Assembly: GCA_963169045.1 (NCBI GenBank)
Contig: CAUJDF010000044.1
Coordinates: 372,001-436,000, forward strand
DNA: 64,000 nucleotides
Origin: Myxococcota bacterium
GTDB lineage: Bacteria > Myxococcota_A > Bradymonadia > UBA7976 > UBA1532
Direction: 5' to 3'
The notes beneath the pieces were generated by a model, which saw only the letters and a program-made list of their open reading frames with translations, was not told the origin of the DNA and made no database searches. Below, piece by piece: positions 48,358-60,134 of this stretch (position 1 is the first letter of the stretch; each line of letters starts with the position of its first letter). The position numbers were made by a program, and so were the translations under genes.

Positions 48358-49551
48358 TCAGCGCACGGGGACGACGCGCGTGGCCGGCCGGGCGGGCACG
48401 AGCAGCACCCAGCCGCCTGCCGCGTCGCGGCCGATGGCGGTGTTGAGGACCGGCTCGAGGGCGGCGATCGGACGCGACGTCCACCGGCCGTCGGCGGCGG
48501 GCCAGAACAGCGACACGCGCTTGTCGCCCTGGGCGGCGATCTCCCGCCGGCCGTCGCCGTCGACGTCGACCGGCGTGAGGGCGAAGAACGTGAACTCGTC
48601 GGCCGACTCGCCGAGCGTCTCGACGGCGAACTTGCCGCCGGCCCAGCGGGCGCGCTTGAGCCGGGCCTTCGCCTCCTTGCCGTAGTTGGCCACCCAGCCG
48701 TCGGCGAAGTAGAGGCTCGGCCGCTCCTCGCCGCCGACCGCCGCGACGACGAGCGAGCGCACGCCGTTGTCCGTGGCCACCTGCACGGCGCCCTGGCCGA
48801 CGTCGACGCGCAGGTCGCCGGGCTTGCCCTTGTCGTCGCCGTAGACGCGCCCGACCACCTCGTCGGCCTTGCCGTCGGCGTTCAGGTCGCCGAAGGCGCG
48901 GCTCGTGGCCATCCGGATCTCCGGCCCCTCGACCACCTCGCCGTTTCCCTTGAGGTGACGCGTCTTTACGAAGTACTTGCTCGCGTAGTGGGCGAAGGCG
49001 AGCTCCGCCGCGCCGTCGCGATCCACGTCGGCCACCGACAGGTGGGCGCACTCGTTGCGCTCGCCCTGCTGACGCCACAGCTCGGTCGCCTGGCCCGTGG
49101 CGGGGTCGATGGCCTCGAGCACGAGCGGGGCCTCGAGGTGGCCGCGGCCGACGCCCCAGGCCACGAACAGGCGCGGCCCCTGACCGATGTCGCCGAACGC
49201 GACGTCCTGGGCCACGCCGGGGCCCTGACGGCGCCACAGGGGCTCGGCCTTGCCGTCGCGGAGCGGCGGCGCCAACCAGACCGCGTCACCGTCGGTGCCG
49301 AGGACGTGATCGCCGCCGGCGGCCGCGATCCTCAGGGTGAAGACGCGGTCGCTCGCCGGGAGGCCACCGGCGGGCGCCGCCGCCATCGACGCGGGCGTCA
49401 CCGTCGTCGCCTTCGGGGCCGGCGCGGCCTGCGTCGCGGGCGCGGCCTGCGTCGCGGGCGCGGCCTGCGTCGCGGGCGCGGCCTTCTCGGACGGCGGGTC
49501 GACCTTGCACCCGACCGTGACGAGCGCCACAGCCACCGCCAGCCTCTTCAT
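48358..49551 (-). CDS. FG-GAP/VCBS-like lipoprotein
   Basis: 397 aa. Short signal ([15 protein letters not shown], Cys15), ATQAAP repeat linker, then a beta-propeller-like domain with repeated calcium loops: [26 protein letters not shown] and [13 protein letters not shown]. Such proteins are exported and often bind partners or surfaces. ATG 49551 overlaps the carA stop as ATGA, so it is coupled to pyrimidine genes without an obvious functional reason. Confidence 0.82.
   Translation of the reverse strand: MKRLAVAVALVTVGCKVDPPSEKAAPATQAAPATQAAPATQAAPAPKATTVTPASMAAAPAGGLPASDRVFTLRIAAAGGDHVLGTDGDAVWLAPPLRDGKAEPLWRRQGPGVAQDVAFGDIGQGPRLFVAWGVGRGHLEAPLVLEAIDPATGQATELWRQQGERNECAHLSVADVDRDGAAELAFAHYASKYFVKTRHLKGNGEVVEGPEIRMATSRAFGDLNADGKADEVVGRVYGDDKGKPGDLRVDVGQGAVQVATDNGVRSLVVAAVGGEERPSLYFADGWVANYGKEAKARLKRARWAGGKFAVETLGESADEFTFFALTPVDVDGDGRREIAAQGDKRVSLFWPAADGRWTSRPIAALEPVLNTAIGRDAAGGWVLLVPARPATRVVPVR
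49422..49475 (-). repeat. Three tandem 18-bp units in a lipoprotein linker
   Basis: Identical 18-bp copies at 49422-49439, 49440-49457 and 49458-49475, coding ATQAAP-type hexapeptides after the lipid-anchor Cys. Confidence 0.95.
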
Positions 49552-50696
49552 CGGTGCGCGTCCATCATCGCCGTGAAGCGGCCGAACAGATAGTCGGCGT
49601 CATGGGGGCCGGGCGCCGCCTCGGGGTGGTACTGCACGCTGAAGAGCGGCCACTTCGCGTGGCCGAGCCCCTCGCAGGTACGGTCGTTCAGGTTGACGTG
49701 CGTCACGCGCGCGTCGCCGCCCACGCTGTCCACATCGACGGCGAACCCGTGATTCTGACTGGTGATCTCGACCTTGCCGGTCTCGACGTCCAGCACCGGC
49801 TGGTTGGCGCCGCGGTGCCCGAAGGGCAGCTTGAACGTGCGCCCGCCGAGCGCCCGCGCGAGCAGCTGGTGGCCGAGGCAGATGCCGAAGATCGGCACCT
49901 GGCCGACGAGCCCGCGGATGGTGTCGACGGCGTAGTCGAGCGCCGCCGGATCGCCCGGACCGTTGCTCAGGAACACACCGTCCGGCTGCATGGCGAGCAC
50001 GTCGCTCGCCGGCGTTCGCGCCGGCACGACCGTCACGTCGCAGCCGGCGTCGACGAGCAGGCGCAGCATGTTGCGCTTCACGCCAAAGTCGTAGGCGACG
50101 ACGCGGTAGCGGCGATCCGGCGCCGGGCGCCGCGGCCGCGTGCGCGACTCGCCCTCGAGGCGCAGCAGGCCCTCCGTCCACTCGTAGATCGCCGGACAGG
50201 TGACCTCGTCGATGAGGTCACGGCCGAGCATCGGCGGCTCCGCGTCGAGGCGGGCCTCAAGACGCGCCCGATCCGCGTCGCCGGCGATGATGGCGCCGCG
50301 CATCGCGCCGGACGTCCGGATGTGGCGCACGAGCGCGCGGGTGTCGATGCCCCACAGGCCGACGACGCCGCTCTCCCGCATCCACCCGTCGAGCGACTGC
50401 GCGCTGCGCCAGTTGGACGGCGCGGGGCACGGCGCCTTGACGATGAGGCCCGCCGCCTGAATTCGCCCGCTCTCCATGTCCTCGGGGCTGACCCCGTAGT
50501 TCCCGATGTGCGGGTAGGTCAGCGTGACGATCTGCGCCCGGTAGGACGGATCGGTGAGGATCTCCTGGTAGCCGGTGATCGCCGTGTTGAACACCACCTC
50601 GCCGGCGGTCTCCCCGGGGTGCCCGAAGGAGAAGCCCTCGAAGGTGCGGCCGTCCTCGAGGAGGAGGGCCGCCGGGACCGGCTGCTTCACGCTCAA
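49548..50696 (-). CDS. carA: Carbamoyl-phosphate synthase small subunit
   Basis: 382 aa. Glutaminase subunit: N-terminal CPSase domain ([19 protein letters not shown]) and a class-I amidotransferase domain with [10 protein letters not shown] (nucleophile Cys) and the His-Glu pair in QYHPEA. Feeds ammonia to CarB, encoded about 45 kb away. The start is taken as TTG 50696: GGAGG lies 7 nt upstream and TTGA overlaps the upstream stop. TTG 50702 or GTG 50690 fit the ribosome site less well. Confidence 0.95.
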   Translation of the reverse strand: MSVKQPVPAALLLEDGRTFEGFSFGHPGETAGEVVFNTAITGYQEILTDPSYRAQIVTLTYPHIGNYGVSPEDMESGRIQAAGLIVKAPCPAPSNWRSAQSLDGWMRESGVVGLWGIDTRALVRHIRTSGAMRGAIIAGDADRARLEARLDAEPPMLGRDLIDEVTCPAIYEWTEGLLRLEGESRTRPRRPAPDRRYRVVAYDFGVKRNMLRLLVDAGCDVTVVPARTPASDVLAMQPDGVFLSNGPGDPAALDYAVDTIRGLVGQVPIFGICLGHQLLARALGGRTFKLPFGHRGANQPVLDVETGKVEITSQNHGFAVDVDSVGGDARVTHVNLNDRTCEGLGHAKWPLFSVQYHPEAAPGPHDADYLFGRFTAMMDAHR

Positions 50697-51993
50697 CGCC
50701 AAACCTCCGTCGCCGACTCCGCCGAGTACACCACCCGGCCGCCGACCAGCGTCACGTCCACCTTGCCCGGCAGCGCCTGCCCCAGGAACGGGGTGTTGCG
50801 CGAGCGGCTCGCCAGCGCGGCCGCCTCGATGCGGACGCGCGCGTCCGGATCGAACACCACCACGTCGGCCGGCGCACCGGCCGCGAGTCGGCCCGCGTCG
50901 AGCCCCAGCACGCGCGCCGGCCCCGCCGACAGTCGTTCGATCGCCGTCGCGAGCGTCAGCACGCCCGCCTGCACGAGCCGGAGCACCAGACCCAGCGCCA
51001 ACTCGAGCCCGATCATGCCCGGCTCGGCCAGATCGAACTCGACCTGCTTCTCGACGGGGCTCTGCGGGTGGTGACCGCTGGCGACCGCGTCGATCGTCCC
51101 GTCGGCCAACGCGGCCCGGAGCGCGTCGACATGCTCCGCCGGTCGCAGCGGCGGGCGTACCCGCAGGTTCGTGTCGTAGGCCTCGGCCACCGCCTCGTCG
51201 GTCAGGTGCAGGTGCGCGGCGCTCACCGCGCAGGTCACGCGGACACCGGCCTCCCTGGCGGCGCGAAGGGCGCGCACCGCGCCCCGTGTGCTCACGGGCC
51301 CGAGGTGTAGCCGCGCGCCCGTGTGCTCGGCGATGGCGAGGTCGCGCATCACGACCACGTCCTCGGCGGCGGCGGGCACGCCCGCCAGACCGAGCCGCGT
51401 CGACACCGTGCCCTCGTGCATCACGCCGGCGCCGGCGAGCCGCGCGTCCTCGGGGTGCTCGAAGACCGGCAGGCCGACCGCCCGCGCGTACTCCATCGCC
51501 CGCCGCAGGACGCCGGCGTCAGCCACGCTGCGGGCGCCGTCGCCGAGCGCCACCGCGCCGCCGTCGCGCAGGTCGAACATCTCGGTGAGCCGCTCGCCCC
51601 GCCCGCCGCGCGTGATCGCCGCCACCGGCAGGATGCGCGCCTTGCCCACGGCGCGGCCGCGCGTCGCGAGCAGCTCGGTGACGGCGCGCGCGTCGTTCAC
51701 GGGCTCGGTGGCCGAAGCCACGGCGACGGACGTGAAGCCGCCCTTCACCGCCGCGAGGGCGCCGGAGGCGATGTCCTCTTTGTGCTCCTCGCCCGGCTCG
51801 CCGAGGTGCGCGTGCAGGTCGACGAAGCCCGGGGCGACGACGCGACCGCGGGCGTCGATCACGCGATCCTCGGGGCCCGGCTCCACGTTGTCGGCGTGGA
51901 CGCCGGCAATGCGGTCGCCCTCGACGACGACGGTGCCCGTGCCGTCGAATCCGGTGGCCGGACACAGCACTCGCCCCCCGCGGATGAACGTCC

Positions 51994-51997
<4 letters not shown>
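50693..51997 (-). CDS. pyrC': Dihydroorotase-like protein, probably catalytically inactive (PyrC')
   Basis: 434 aa, type-I dihydroorotase length and fold. The metal pair H62-x-H64 is kept (DLHAHL), but the substrate arginine of the DxHxHxR motif is G66, the N-T of the MPNT block is replaced (SATEP), the second zinc histidine (usually AHVST) is P234 in GPVST, and the catalytic aspartate (usually TDHAPH) is G308 in SGHHPQ. This is the pattern of the non-catalytic PyrC' subunit that assembles with PyrB in Pseudomonas. Overlaps pyrB stop as ATGA. A working dihydroorotase must lie elsewhere. Confidence 0.88.
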
Positions 51998-54542
<2,545 letters not shown>

Positions 54543-54546
54543 GGAC

Positions 54547-56343
54547 TCAGTCCGTGCGCAGGACGGCCAGGAAGGCCTCCTGCGGCAGCTCGACGTTGCC
54601 CACCTGCTTCATGCGCTTCTTGCCCGCCTTCTGCTTCTCGAGCAGCTTGCGCTTGCGGCTGATGTCGCCGCCGTAACACTTGGCGGTCACGTCTTTGCGG
54701 AGCGCGCGCACCGTCTCCCGGGCGATGATCTTGTTGCCGACCGCCGCCTGGATGGCGACCTCGAACTGCTGCCGATCGATGACCTCGCGCAGCTTGCCGC
54801 AGAGCACCTTGCCGCGGTCGTAGGCGCGGTCGCGGTGGCAGATGACCGAGAGCGCGTCGACCGGCTCGCCGTTCAGCTTGATATCGAGCTTGACCAGGTT
54901 GCCGGCCTTGTATCCCGACATCTGCCACTCGAGGCTGCCGTACCCGCGCGTCGCCGACTTGAGCTTGTCGAAGAAGTCGAACACCACCTCGGCGAGCGGC
55001 AGCTCGTAGTGGATCATCATGCGCTGCGGCCCGGCGTAGGCCATGTCGAGCTGGATGCCGCGGCGCTCCTCGCAGAGCTTCAGCACCTGCCCGCAGTACT
55101 CGGCCGGGACGTGGATGGTCGCCTTGATGAACGGCTCGCGCACCTCGGCGATCTCGCTCGCCTCGGGCAGGTGCGCGGGGTTCTCGATGCGCAGCTCGCC
55201 GCCGTCGGTGGTCGTGACCTCGTAGACCACCGTGGGCGCGGTGGTGATGAGGTCCATGTTGAACTCGCGCTCGAGCCGCTCCTGCACGATCTCGAGGTGC
55301 AGGAGGCCCAGGAAGCCGCACCGGAAACCGAAGCCCAGCGCTGCCGAGTTCTCGGGCTCGAAGCTGAACGCCGCGTCGTTGAGGCGCAGCTTCTCGAGCG
55401 CGTCGCGCAAGGCGTCGTAGTCGGAGCTGATGACCGGGAACAGACCCGAGAAGACGACCGGCGTGATGTCCTTGAAGCCGGGCAGCGGCGCGATTGCCTC
55501 GTTGTTCGCCGCCTCGACGATCGTGTCGCCCACCCGCGCGTGGCGGACCTCCTTGATGTTGGCGATCACGAAGCCGACGTCGCCGGCCAACAGCTCGGGG
55601 ACCTCCATCGCGTGCGGCGTGAACACACCGACCGAGAGGATCTCGTAGCCCTGGCCCGTCGCCTTCATGTGGATCTTCGTGCCCTTGCGCATCGACCCGT
55701 CCACGACGCGCACGAGCATCACGACGCCCCGGTAGTTGTCGTACCAGGAGTCGAAGAGCAGCGCGCGAAGCGGCTTGTCGCGGTTGTCGGGCGGCGGCGG
55801 AACGAAGTCGACGATCGCCTGCAGGACGTCGGTGACGCCCTGCCCCGTCTTCGCCGAGATCTCGAGCGCGTGCGAGGCGTCGAGGCCGATGACGGTCTCG
55901 ATCTCTTCGCGGACGCGCGGCACGTCGGCGGCGGGCAGGTCGATCTTGTTGAGGACCGGGACGATCTCGAGGTTGTTGTCGAGCGCGAGGTAGACGTTCG
56001 CCAGCGTCTGCGCCTCGACCCCCTGGGAGGCGTCGACGACGAGGAGCGCGCCCTCACACGCGGCGAGGCTCCGCGAGACCTCGTAGGTGAAGTCGACGTG
56101 CCCCGGCGTGTCGATCAGATTGAACTGGTACTCCTGGCCGTCGTTCGCCTGCCAGCGGAGGCGGACGGCCTGGGCCTTGATGGTGATGCCGCGCTCGCGC
56201 TCGAGGTCCATCTTGTCGAGGAACTGCTCGCGCATTTCTCGATCGGAAAGGGCCCCGGTGAGCGACAGGATGCGATCCGCCAGCGTCGACTTGCCATGGT
56301 CGATGTGCGCGATGATCGCGAAATTACGGACGTTTCTTGACAT
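54547..56343 (-). CDS. lepA: Elongation factor 4 (LepA) GTPase
   Basis: 598 aa, normal length. Ribosomal back-translocase/biogenesis GTPase. GTPase motifs AHIDHGKST (G1), RGITIK (G2), DTPGHVDF (G3) and NKIDLP (G4) are intact, and the LepA-specific C-terminal domain is present ([24 protein letters not shown]). First gene of a nine-gene leftward operon; a consensus promoter with a 30-nt leader and GAGAGGGG ribosome site precedes ATG 56343. Confidence 0.98.
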   Translation of the reverse strand: MSRNVRNFAIIAHIDHGKSTLADRILSLTGALSDREMREQFLDKMDLERERGITIKAQAVRLRWQANDGQEYQFNLIDTPGHVDFTYEVSRSLAACEGALLVVDASQGVEAQTLANVYLALDNNLEIVPVLNKIDLPAADVPRVREEIETVIGLDASHALEISAKTGQGVTDVLQAIVDFVPPPPDNRDKPLRALLFDSWYDNYRGVVMLVRVVDGSMRKGTKIHMKATGQGYEILSVGVFTPHAMEVPELLAGDVGFVIANIKEVRHARVGDTIVEAANNEAIAPLPGFKDITPVVFSGLFPVISSDYDALRDALEKLRLNDAAFSFEPENSAALGFGFRCGFLGLLHLEIVQERLEREFNMDLITTAPTVVYEVTTTDGGELRIENPAHLPEASEIAEVREPFIKATIHVPAEYCGQVLKLCEERRGIQLDMAYAGPQRMMIHYELPLAEVVFDFFDKLKSATRGYGSLEWQMSGYKAGNLVKLDIKLNGEPVDALSVICHRDRAYDRGKVLCGKLREVIDRQQFEVAIQAAVGNKIIARETVRALRKDVTAKCYGGDISRKRKLLEKQKAGKKRMKQVGNVELPQEAFLAVLRTD

Positions 56344-56375
56344 TGAAGGCGGGGGCCCCTCTCAGGCTCCGGCGC

Positions 56376-56403
56376 ATTATAGGAATCGACCGGCAGTTTT
56401 CAA
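56376..56403 (-). promoter_or_regulatory. Strong sigma70 promoter of the lepA-lepB-pyr operon
   Basis: Minus strand TTGAAA (56403-56398), 16 nt, perfect TATAAT (56381-56376). Best promoter match in the window. It appears to be the main promoter for all nine genes down to 47537, since the internal gaps are 13 bp or less or overlaps. Confidence 0.75.
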
Positions 56404-56504
56404 CCGCCGTCCCGGGGGCGGTGTTCCGCGGCACAGGCCCGTCCGCGCGAGTTGACTGGCGACCCCCTTCTCGCCGATGAATGGGGGCGATCGGAGGACC
56501 ATCG

Positions 56505-57044
56505 ATGCGCAAGACCACCCTGCTGACGATGGCGATGGCCCTGGTGGGCTGCGGCGGCGCGACCTCGAGCCAGAAGGCCGACGCCGGCGGCAAGGGCGCC
56601 GGCGCGACCATCGACCTCAACGGCGACAACGTGCCCGACGTCTGGAAGTACACGAAGTCCGTCGACGGCAAGGACGTGGTCGTCCGCAAGGAGTTCGACC
56701 TCAACTTCGACGGCAAGGTCGACGTCTGGCGCTTCTACGACGACCAGGGGCGGCAGGAGCGCGACCAGATGGACCTCGACTTCGACGGCAAGGTCGACGT
56801 CACGTCCTTTTACGAAGACGGCAAGATCGCGCGCAAAGAGGTCGACCTCGAGTTCGACGAGAAGCCCGACGCCTTCAAGTACTACGACCCCCAGGGCGCC
56901 CTGACGCGCATCGAGCGCGACACGGACCACGACGGCAAGGTCGACGCCTGGGAATACTACGTCGACGGCAAGCTGCAGAAGACCGGCGTCGACCAGGACC
57001 GGGACGGCCAGCCCGACGCCGACAAGTGGCGCGAGGCGGGCTGA
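56505..57044 (+). CDS. Lipoprotein with DxDxDG calcium-type repeats
   Basis: 179 aa. Lipobox LVGC (Cys16), Ser/Gly linker, then about six copies of a ~25-residue unit built on D-x-D-x-DG-K-x-D-x-W/F-x-Y-Y (DLNFDGKVDVWRFYDDQG, DTDHDGKVDAWEYYVDG). The aspartate ladders resemble thrombospondin-type-3 or EF-hand-like calcium loops. Likely exported and calcium-stabilised; partner unknown. ATG 56505 has GGAGG upstream; TTGACT at 56452-56457 may be the -35. Confidence 0.85.
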   Translation: MRKTTLLTMAMALVGCGGATSSQKADAGGKGAGATIDLNGDNVPDVWKYTKSVDGKDVVVRKEFDLNFDGKVDVWRFYDDQGRQERDQMDLDFDGKVDVTSFYEDGKIARKEVDLEFDEKPDAFKYYDPQGALTRIERDTDHDGKVDAWEYYVDGKLQKTGVDQDRDGQPDADKWREAG

Positions 57045-57099
57045 GAGCGTCCGGGACGCCCGCGGAGCGAACACACGCGGGCGGCAGACCGAGTGTCGA

Positions 57100-58002
57100 C
57101 TACAGATCGGTGACGAAGCCGGCGTCGGGCTGACCCGACTTCAGCTTGTATTTCCGCTGGAACTCGCGGGCCACGTCCATGTCGGCGAAGCGGCCGACGC
57201 GGATGCGATACCAGCGGCCCTTGCCGGGCAGGTCGGCGAGGATCATCTGCGGCTCGAAGCCGACCTTGCGCAGCTCGGCCATGAAGGCGTCGGCCTCGGC
57301 CTTGTCCTGCACCGCCTTGACCTGGAGCGTGTACTGGGGCGCCGACGGCTTCGGCGGCTCTGCGCGAGGCGAGGCCGCAGGCTCGGCGGCGAGCGTCGGC
57401 GCCGGGGCGTCCTCCTCGCGGGCGGCGGCGGCGGACGCCTTCTCGACTTCGTCGGGCGGCGGCGGCGGCGCCTTCTCCACCTCGTCGGGCGTCGCTGCCT
57501 TCGCCGGCTCGGCCGGCGCCGCTGCCACCGACTCCGGGGCGGCGGCCGCCACCGGCTCCGGCAGCGACTTGATCTCGACCCGCGGCGGCGCGGCTTCGCT
57601 CGCGGGCGCCTCCACCGCGAGCGCCGGCAGCCGCACCGGCACGGCGGCGACGGACGGCGGCGGCGCGGGCGCCGCGGAGGGCGGCGACGCCGCCGGGGCC
57701 GGCGCGGCGCTTCGCTGACCCCGGCCTGCGGCGTCGAGCACCGACGGGAACAGGAACTCCACGTCGCCGAGCGCCACCGGCGTGCCCGCCGCTCTCGGCT
57801 CGGCGCGGGACGCCCGCGACGCCGCGTCGATGGCGGCGAGATCGGGGACCTCGCGCGACGGCGACGAGAAGCGCGTCCCGACGACGTACCCTGCGGCGAA
57901 GAGCCCGCCCGAGAACGCCGTCGTCAGGATGCCGAGCAGGACGACCTGCCGCGGCTCCAGACGAATCTCGATCTTGTCTCTCACGCGATCCAGGTCACGC
58001 AC
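57100..58002 (-). CDS. SPOR-domain membrane protein
   Basis: 300 aa from GTG 58002 (another GTG at 58032 would add ten residues but lies too close to a likely -10, TAGTGT). Short cytoplasmic tail, one span at about 20-41 (VVLLGILTTAFSGGLFAAGYVVG), a long Pro/Ala/Glu linker (about 75-220) with a repeated PDEVEKA, then a C-terminal SPOR domain (about 222-300: YTLQVKAVQDKAEADAFMAELRKVG, WYRIRVGRF). SPOR domains bind denuded peptidoglycan at septa, so a role in division or cell-wall remodelling is likely. Confidence 0.9.
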   Translation of the reverse strand: MRDLDRVRDKIEIRLEPRQVVLLGILTTAFSGGLFAAGYVVGTRFSSPSREVPDLAAIDAASRASRAEPRAAGTPVALGDVEFLFPSVLDAAGRGQRSAAPAPAASPPSAAPAPPPSVAAVPVRLPALAVEAPASEAAPPRVEIKSLPEPVAAAAPESVAAAPAEPAKAATPDEVEKAPPPPPDEVEKASAAAAREEDAPAPTLAAEPAASPRAEPPKPSAPQYTLQVKAVQDKAEADAFMAELRKVGFEPQMILADLPGKGRWYRIRVGRFADMDVAREFQRKYKLKSGQPDAGFVTDL

Positions 58003-58083
58003 CGGTCCACCCGTGGCGAGTAGTTGCCACACCTACACTAGCGCACCCTACGAAGGCCGTAAAGTTCGCCGGCAGCGACGGAA

Positions 58084-58941
58084 TCAACCGATGAGGACGC
58101 TCTCGCCTTCCCGGGCCATCTCGAAGGCGAGCGGCTCGTCGGCCTCGAGCCAGCGGCGCGCCAGCGCGAGCCGCTCGTCGAGGAAGGCGTCGGTGTGGTT
58201 GGGCTCGTGGTGGAAGAAGTAGAGCTGGCGCACGCCAGCCGCGCGCGCGACGCGCACGCCCTCGGCGTACGTCGAGTGGCCCCAGCCGACCTTGCCGGCC
58301 CGGTACTCGTCTTCGGTGTACATCGCGTCGTAGCAGAGCACGTCGGCGCCGCGGGACAGCTCGACGAGATTGTCGTCGAGCGTGCCGGCGACGGGATCGT
58401 GCTCGGTGTCGGTGGCGTACACGAACGAGCGGCCGCGGTGCTCGATGCGGATGCCCAGGCAGCCGCCTGGGTGGCGCATCGGCGCAGTGCGCACGCGCAC
58501 GTCGCCGAGCTCGATGACGTCGCCGGGCGCCACCTCATGGAACGTGAGGTTGCTCATCATCACCGAGAGCGGCACCGGGAAGTTCGGGTCGGTCATCTGC
58601 CCGCCGAGCACCTCGCGGATGCTCTGGTTCCCCTTGCGCTCGCCGTAGACGCGGAACGAGTTGCCCGGGATGAAGGCCGGCGTGAAGAACGGGAAGCCCT
58701 GGATGTGGTCCCAGTGCATGTGGCTGAAGAAGACGTCGGCGTCGACCTTCTTCCCCGCCCGCAACAGGGATTGACCGAGGCAGCGCAGCCCCGTCCCCCC
58801 ATCGAGGATGATGAGGCGGCCGCCGGCGCGTACCTCGACACAGGGCGTGTTGCCCCCGTAGCGCACGGTGGTGGGCCCCGGGGTCGCGATGCTGCCGCGC
58901 ACGCCCCAGAAGCGTACTTCGATCGCCGCCTCTTCGGACAT
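58084..58941 (-). CDS. Metallo-beta-lactamase-fold hydrolase
   Basis: 285 aa. Metal-binding motif SHMHWDHIQG (HxHxDH), further His/Asp ligands in MRHPGGCLG and YATDTEHD, and the late HHEPNHTD. The opening VRFWGVRGSIATPGP is typical of the MBL subgroup related to cyclic-nucleotide phosphodiesterases and tRNase Z-like enzymes in two-component contexts. Substrate not determined. No signal peptide. Leaderless-type promoter directly upstream. Confidence 0.9.
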   Translation of the reverse strand: MSEEAAIEVRFWGVRGSIATPGPTTVRYGGNTPCVEVRAGGRLIILDGGTGLRCLGQSLLRAGKKVDADVFFSHMHWDHIQGFPFFTPAFIPGNSFRVYGERKGNQSIREVLGGQMTDPNFPVPLSVMMSNLTFHEVAPGDVIELGDVRVRTAPMRHPGGCLGIRIEHRGRSFVYATDTEHDPVAGTLDDNLVELSRGADVLCYDAMYTEDEYRAGKVGWGHSTYAEGVRVARAAGVRQLYFFHHEPNHTDAFLDERLALARRWLEADEPLAFEMAREGESVLIG

Positions 58942-58948
58942 GCGCCGC

Positions 58949-58977
58949 AGTATAACCCGAGGGTAACGGCCCGCAAA
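58949..58977 (-). promoter_or_regulatory. Leaderless promoter of the MBL hydrolase gene
   Basis: Minus strand TTTGCG (58977-58972), 17 nt, TATACT (58954-58949), 7 nt, ATG 58941; TTGCGG with a 16-nt spacer is an equal reading of the -35. The divergent amidohydrolase gene has TACCCT at 59012-59017, also 7 nt before its ATG. Confidence 0.45.
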
Positions 58978-59024
58978 TGTTCCATGAAGCGCTCTGTGCG
59001 CGCAGTTGCGGTACCCTGCCGGCC

Positions 59025-60134
59025 ATGACGCCTCTGCTCGCGACGCTCCTGCTCGGACTGGGCGCGCCCCGCCCCGCCGTCGTCGACGTCCACGTCCACA
59101 CGGAGCCGGCGCGCTACGCGCTGGCGCTCGATGTGCTCGCCTCCAACGGCGTGAGCCGCTTCGTGAACCTGTCCGGCGGCGCGCCCGGTCATGGCCTCGA
59201 GGAGACCGTGCAGGCGGCGGCCAATCACGACGGCCGCATCGTCGTCTGCGCCAACCCGGAGTGGCGCAAGGTGCGCCTCGGCGACTTCGGCGACGACCAG
59301 GCGCGCATGCTGGCGGTCGCGAAGGACGCGGGCGCGCGGTGCGTGAAGATCTCGAAGGCGCTCGGCCTGGGCGTGCCCGATCCGGACGCCGGTCCGGACG
59401 CGCTGCTGAGGGTCGACGATCCGCGCCTCGACCCGCTGTTCGCCGCCGCCGGGCGCCTCGGGATGCCCGTGTTCTGGCACGTGGCCGATCCCAAGGCGTT
59501 CTTCGAGCCGGCGACGCCTTCGAACGAGCGCTGGGCCGAGCTGCAGGTCCACCCCGACTGGTCCTTCGCCGATCCGCGCTATCCACGTTTCGACGACCTG
59601 CTCGCCGCCTGGGAGCGCGTGCTGTCGCGCCACCCGGCGACAACCTTCATCGGCGTGCACTTCGGCAACTGCGCCGAGGACGTGGACCGCGTCGACCGCA
59701 TGCTCCGCGAGCACCCGAACCTGTACGTCGACGTCGCGGCGCGCCTGCCGGAGATCGGGCGCCACGACCCGGAGAAGGTGCGGGCGATGTTCATCCGGCA
59801 CCAGGACCGCATCCTGTTCGGCACCGACTTCGGCCTGCACGACGGCCTGATGCTCGGCTCGGTGGGCAACGAGCAGCCGCGCCTGCCGGACGTGGACCTC
59901 TTCTACGCGAACCACTGGCGCTGGTTCGAGGCGCGCGACCGCCGCATCCCCCACCCCACGCCCATCCAGGGTGACTGGCGCATCGACGCCATCGGCCTGC
60001 CCCCCGAGGTGCTGGCGAAGATCTACGCCGGCAACGCCTTGAAATTACTGTGGAATGAGAACGGGCCGGGCGCGCTCGATCGGGCGGCGCTGGAGCAGGC
60101 GCCGGGTCCGGCCGAGCTGCATTCGCCGTACTAA
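59025..60134 (+). CDS. Amidohydrolase-family (TIM-barrel) protein
   Basis: 369 aa from ATG 59025. A hydrophobic N-terminus (MTPLLATLLLGLGAP) may be a signal peptide. The metal-dependent hydrolase fold is shown by VVDVHVH (H-x-H), a lysine-containing strand (ARCVKISKAL), the VFWHVAD and IGVHFGN histidines, and the terminal FGTDFG. This matches the amidohydrolase-2 group (decarboxylases and hydrolases of small acids); substrate unknown. Its TAA overlaps the convergent rel TAG by three bases. Confidence 0.85.
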   Translation: MTPLLATLLLGLGAPRPAVVDVHVHTEPARYALALDVLASNGVSRFVNLSGGAPGHGLEETVQAAANHDGRIVVCANPEWRKVRLGDFGDDQARMLAVAKDAGARCVKISKALGLGVPDPDAGPDALLRVDDPRLDPLFAAAGRLGMPVFWHVADPKAFFEPATPSNERWAELQVHPDWSFADPRYPRFDDLLAAWERVLSRHPATTFIGVHFGNCAEDVDRVDRMLREHPNLYVDVAARLPEIGRHDPEKVRAMFIRHQDRILFGTDFGLHDGLMLGSVGNEQPRLPDVDLFYANHWRWFEARDRRIPHPTPIQGDWRIDAIGLPPEVLAKIYAGNALKLLWNENGPGALDRAALEQAPGPAELHSPY

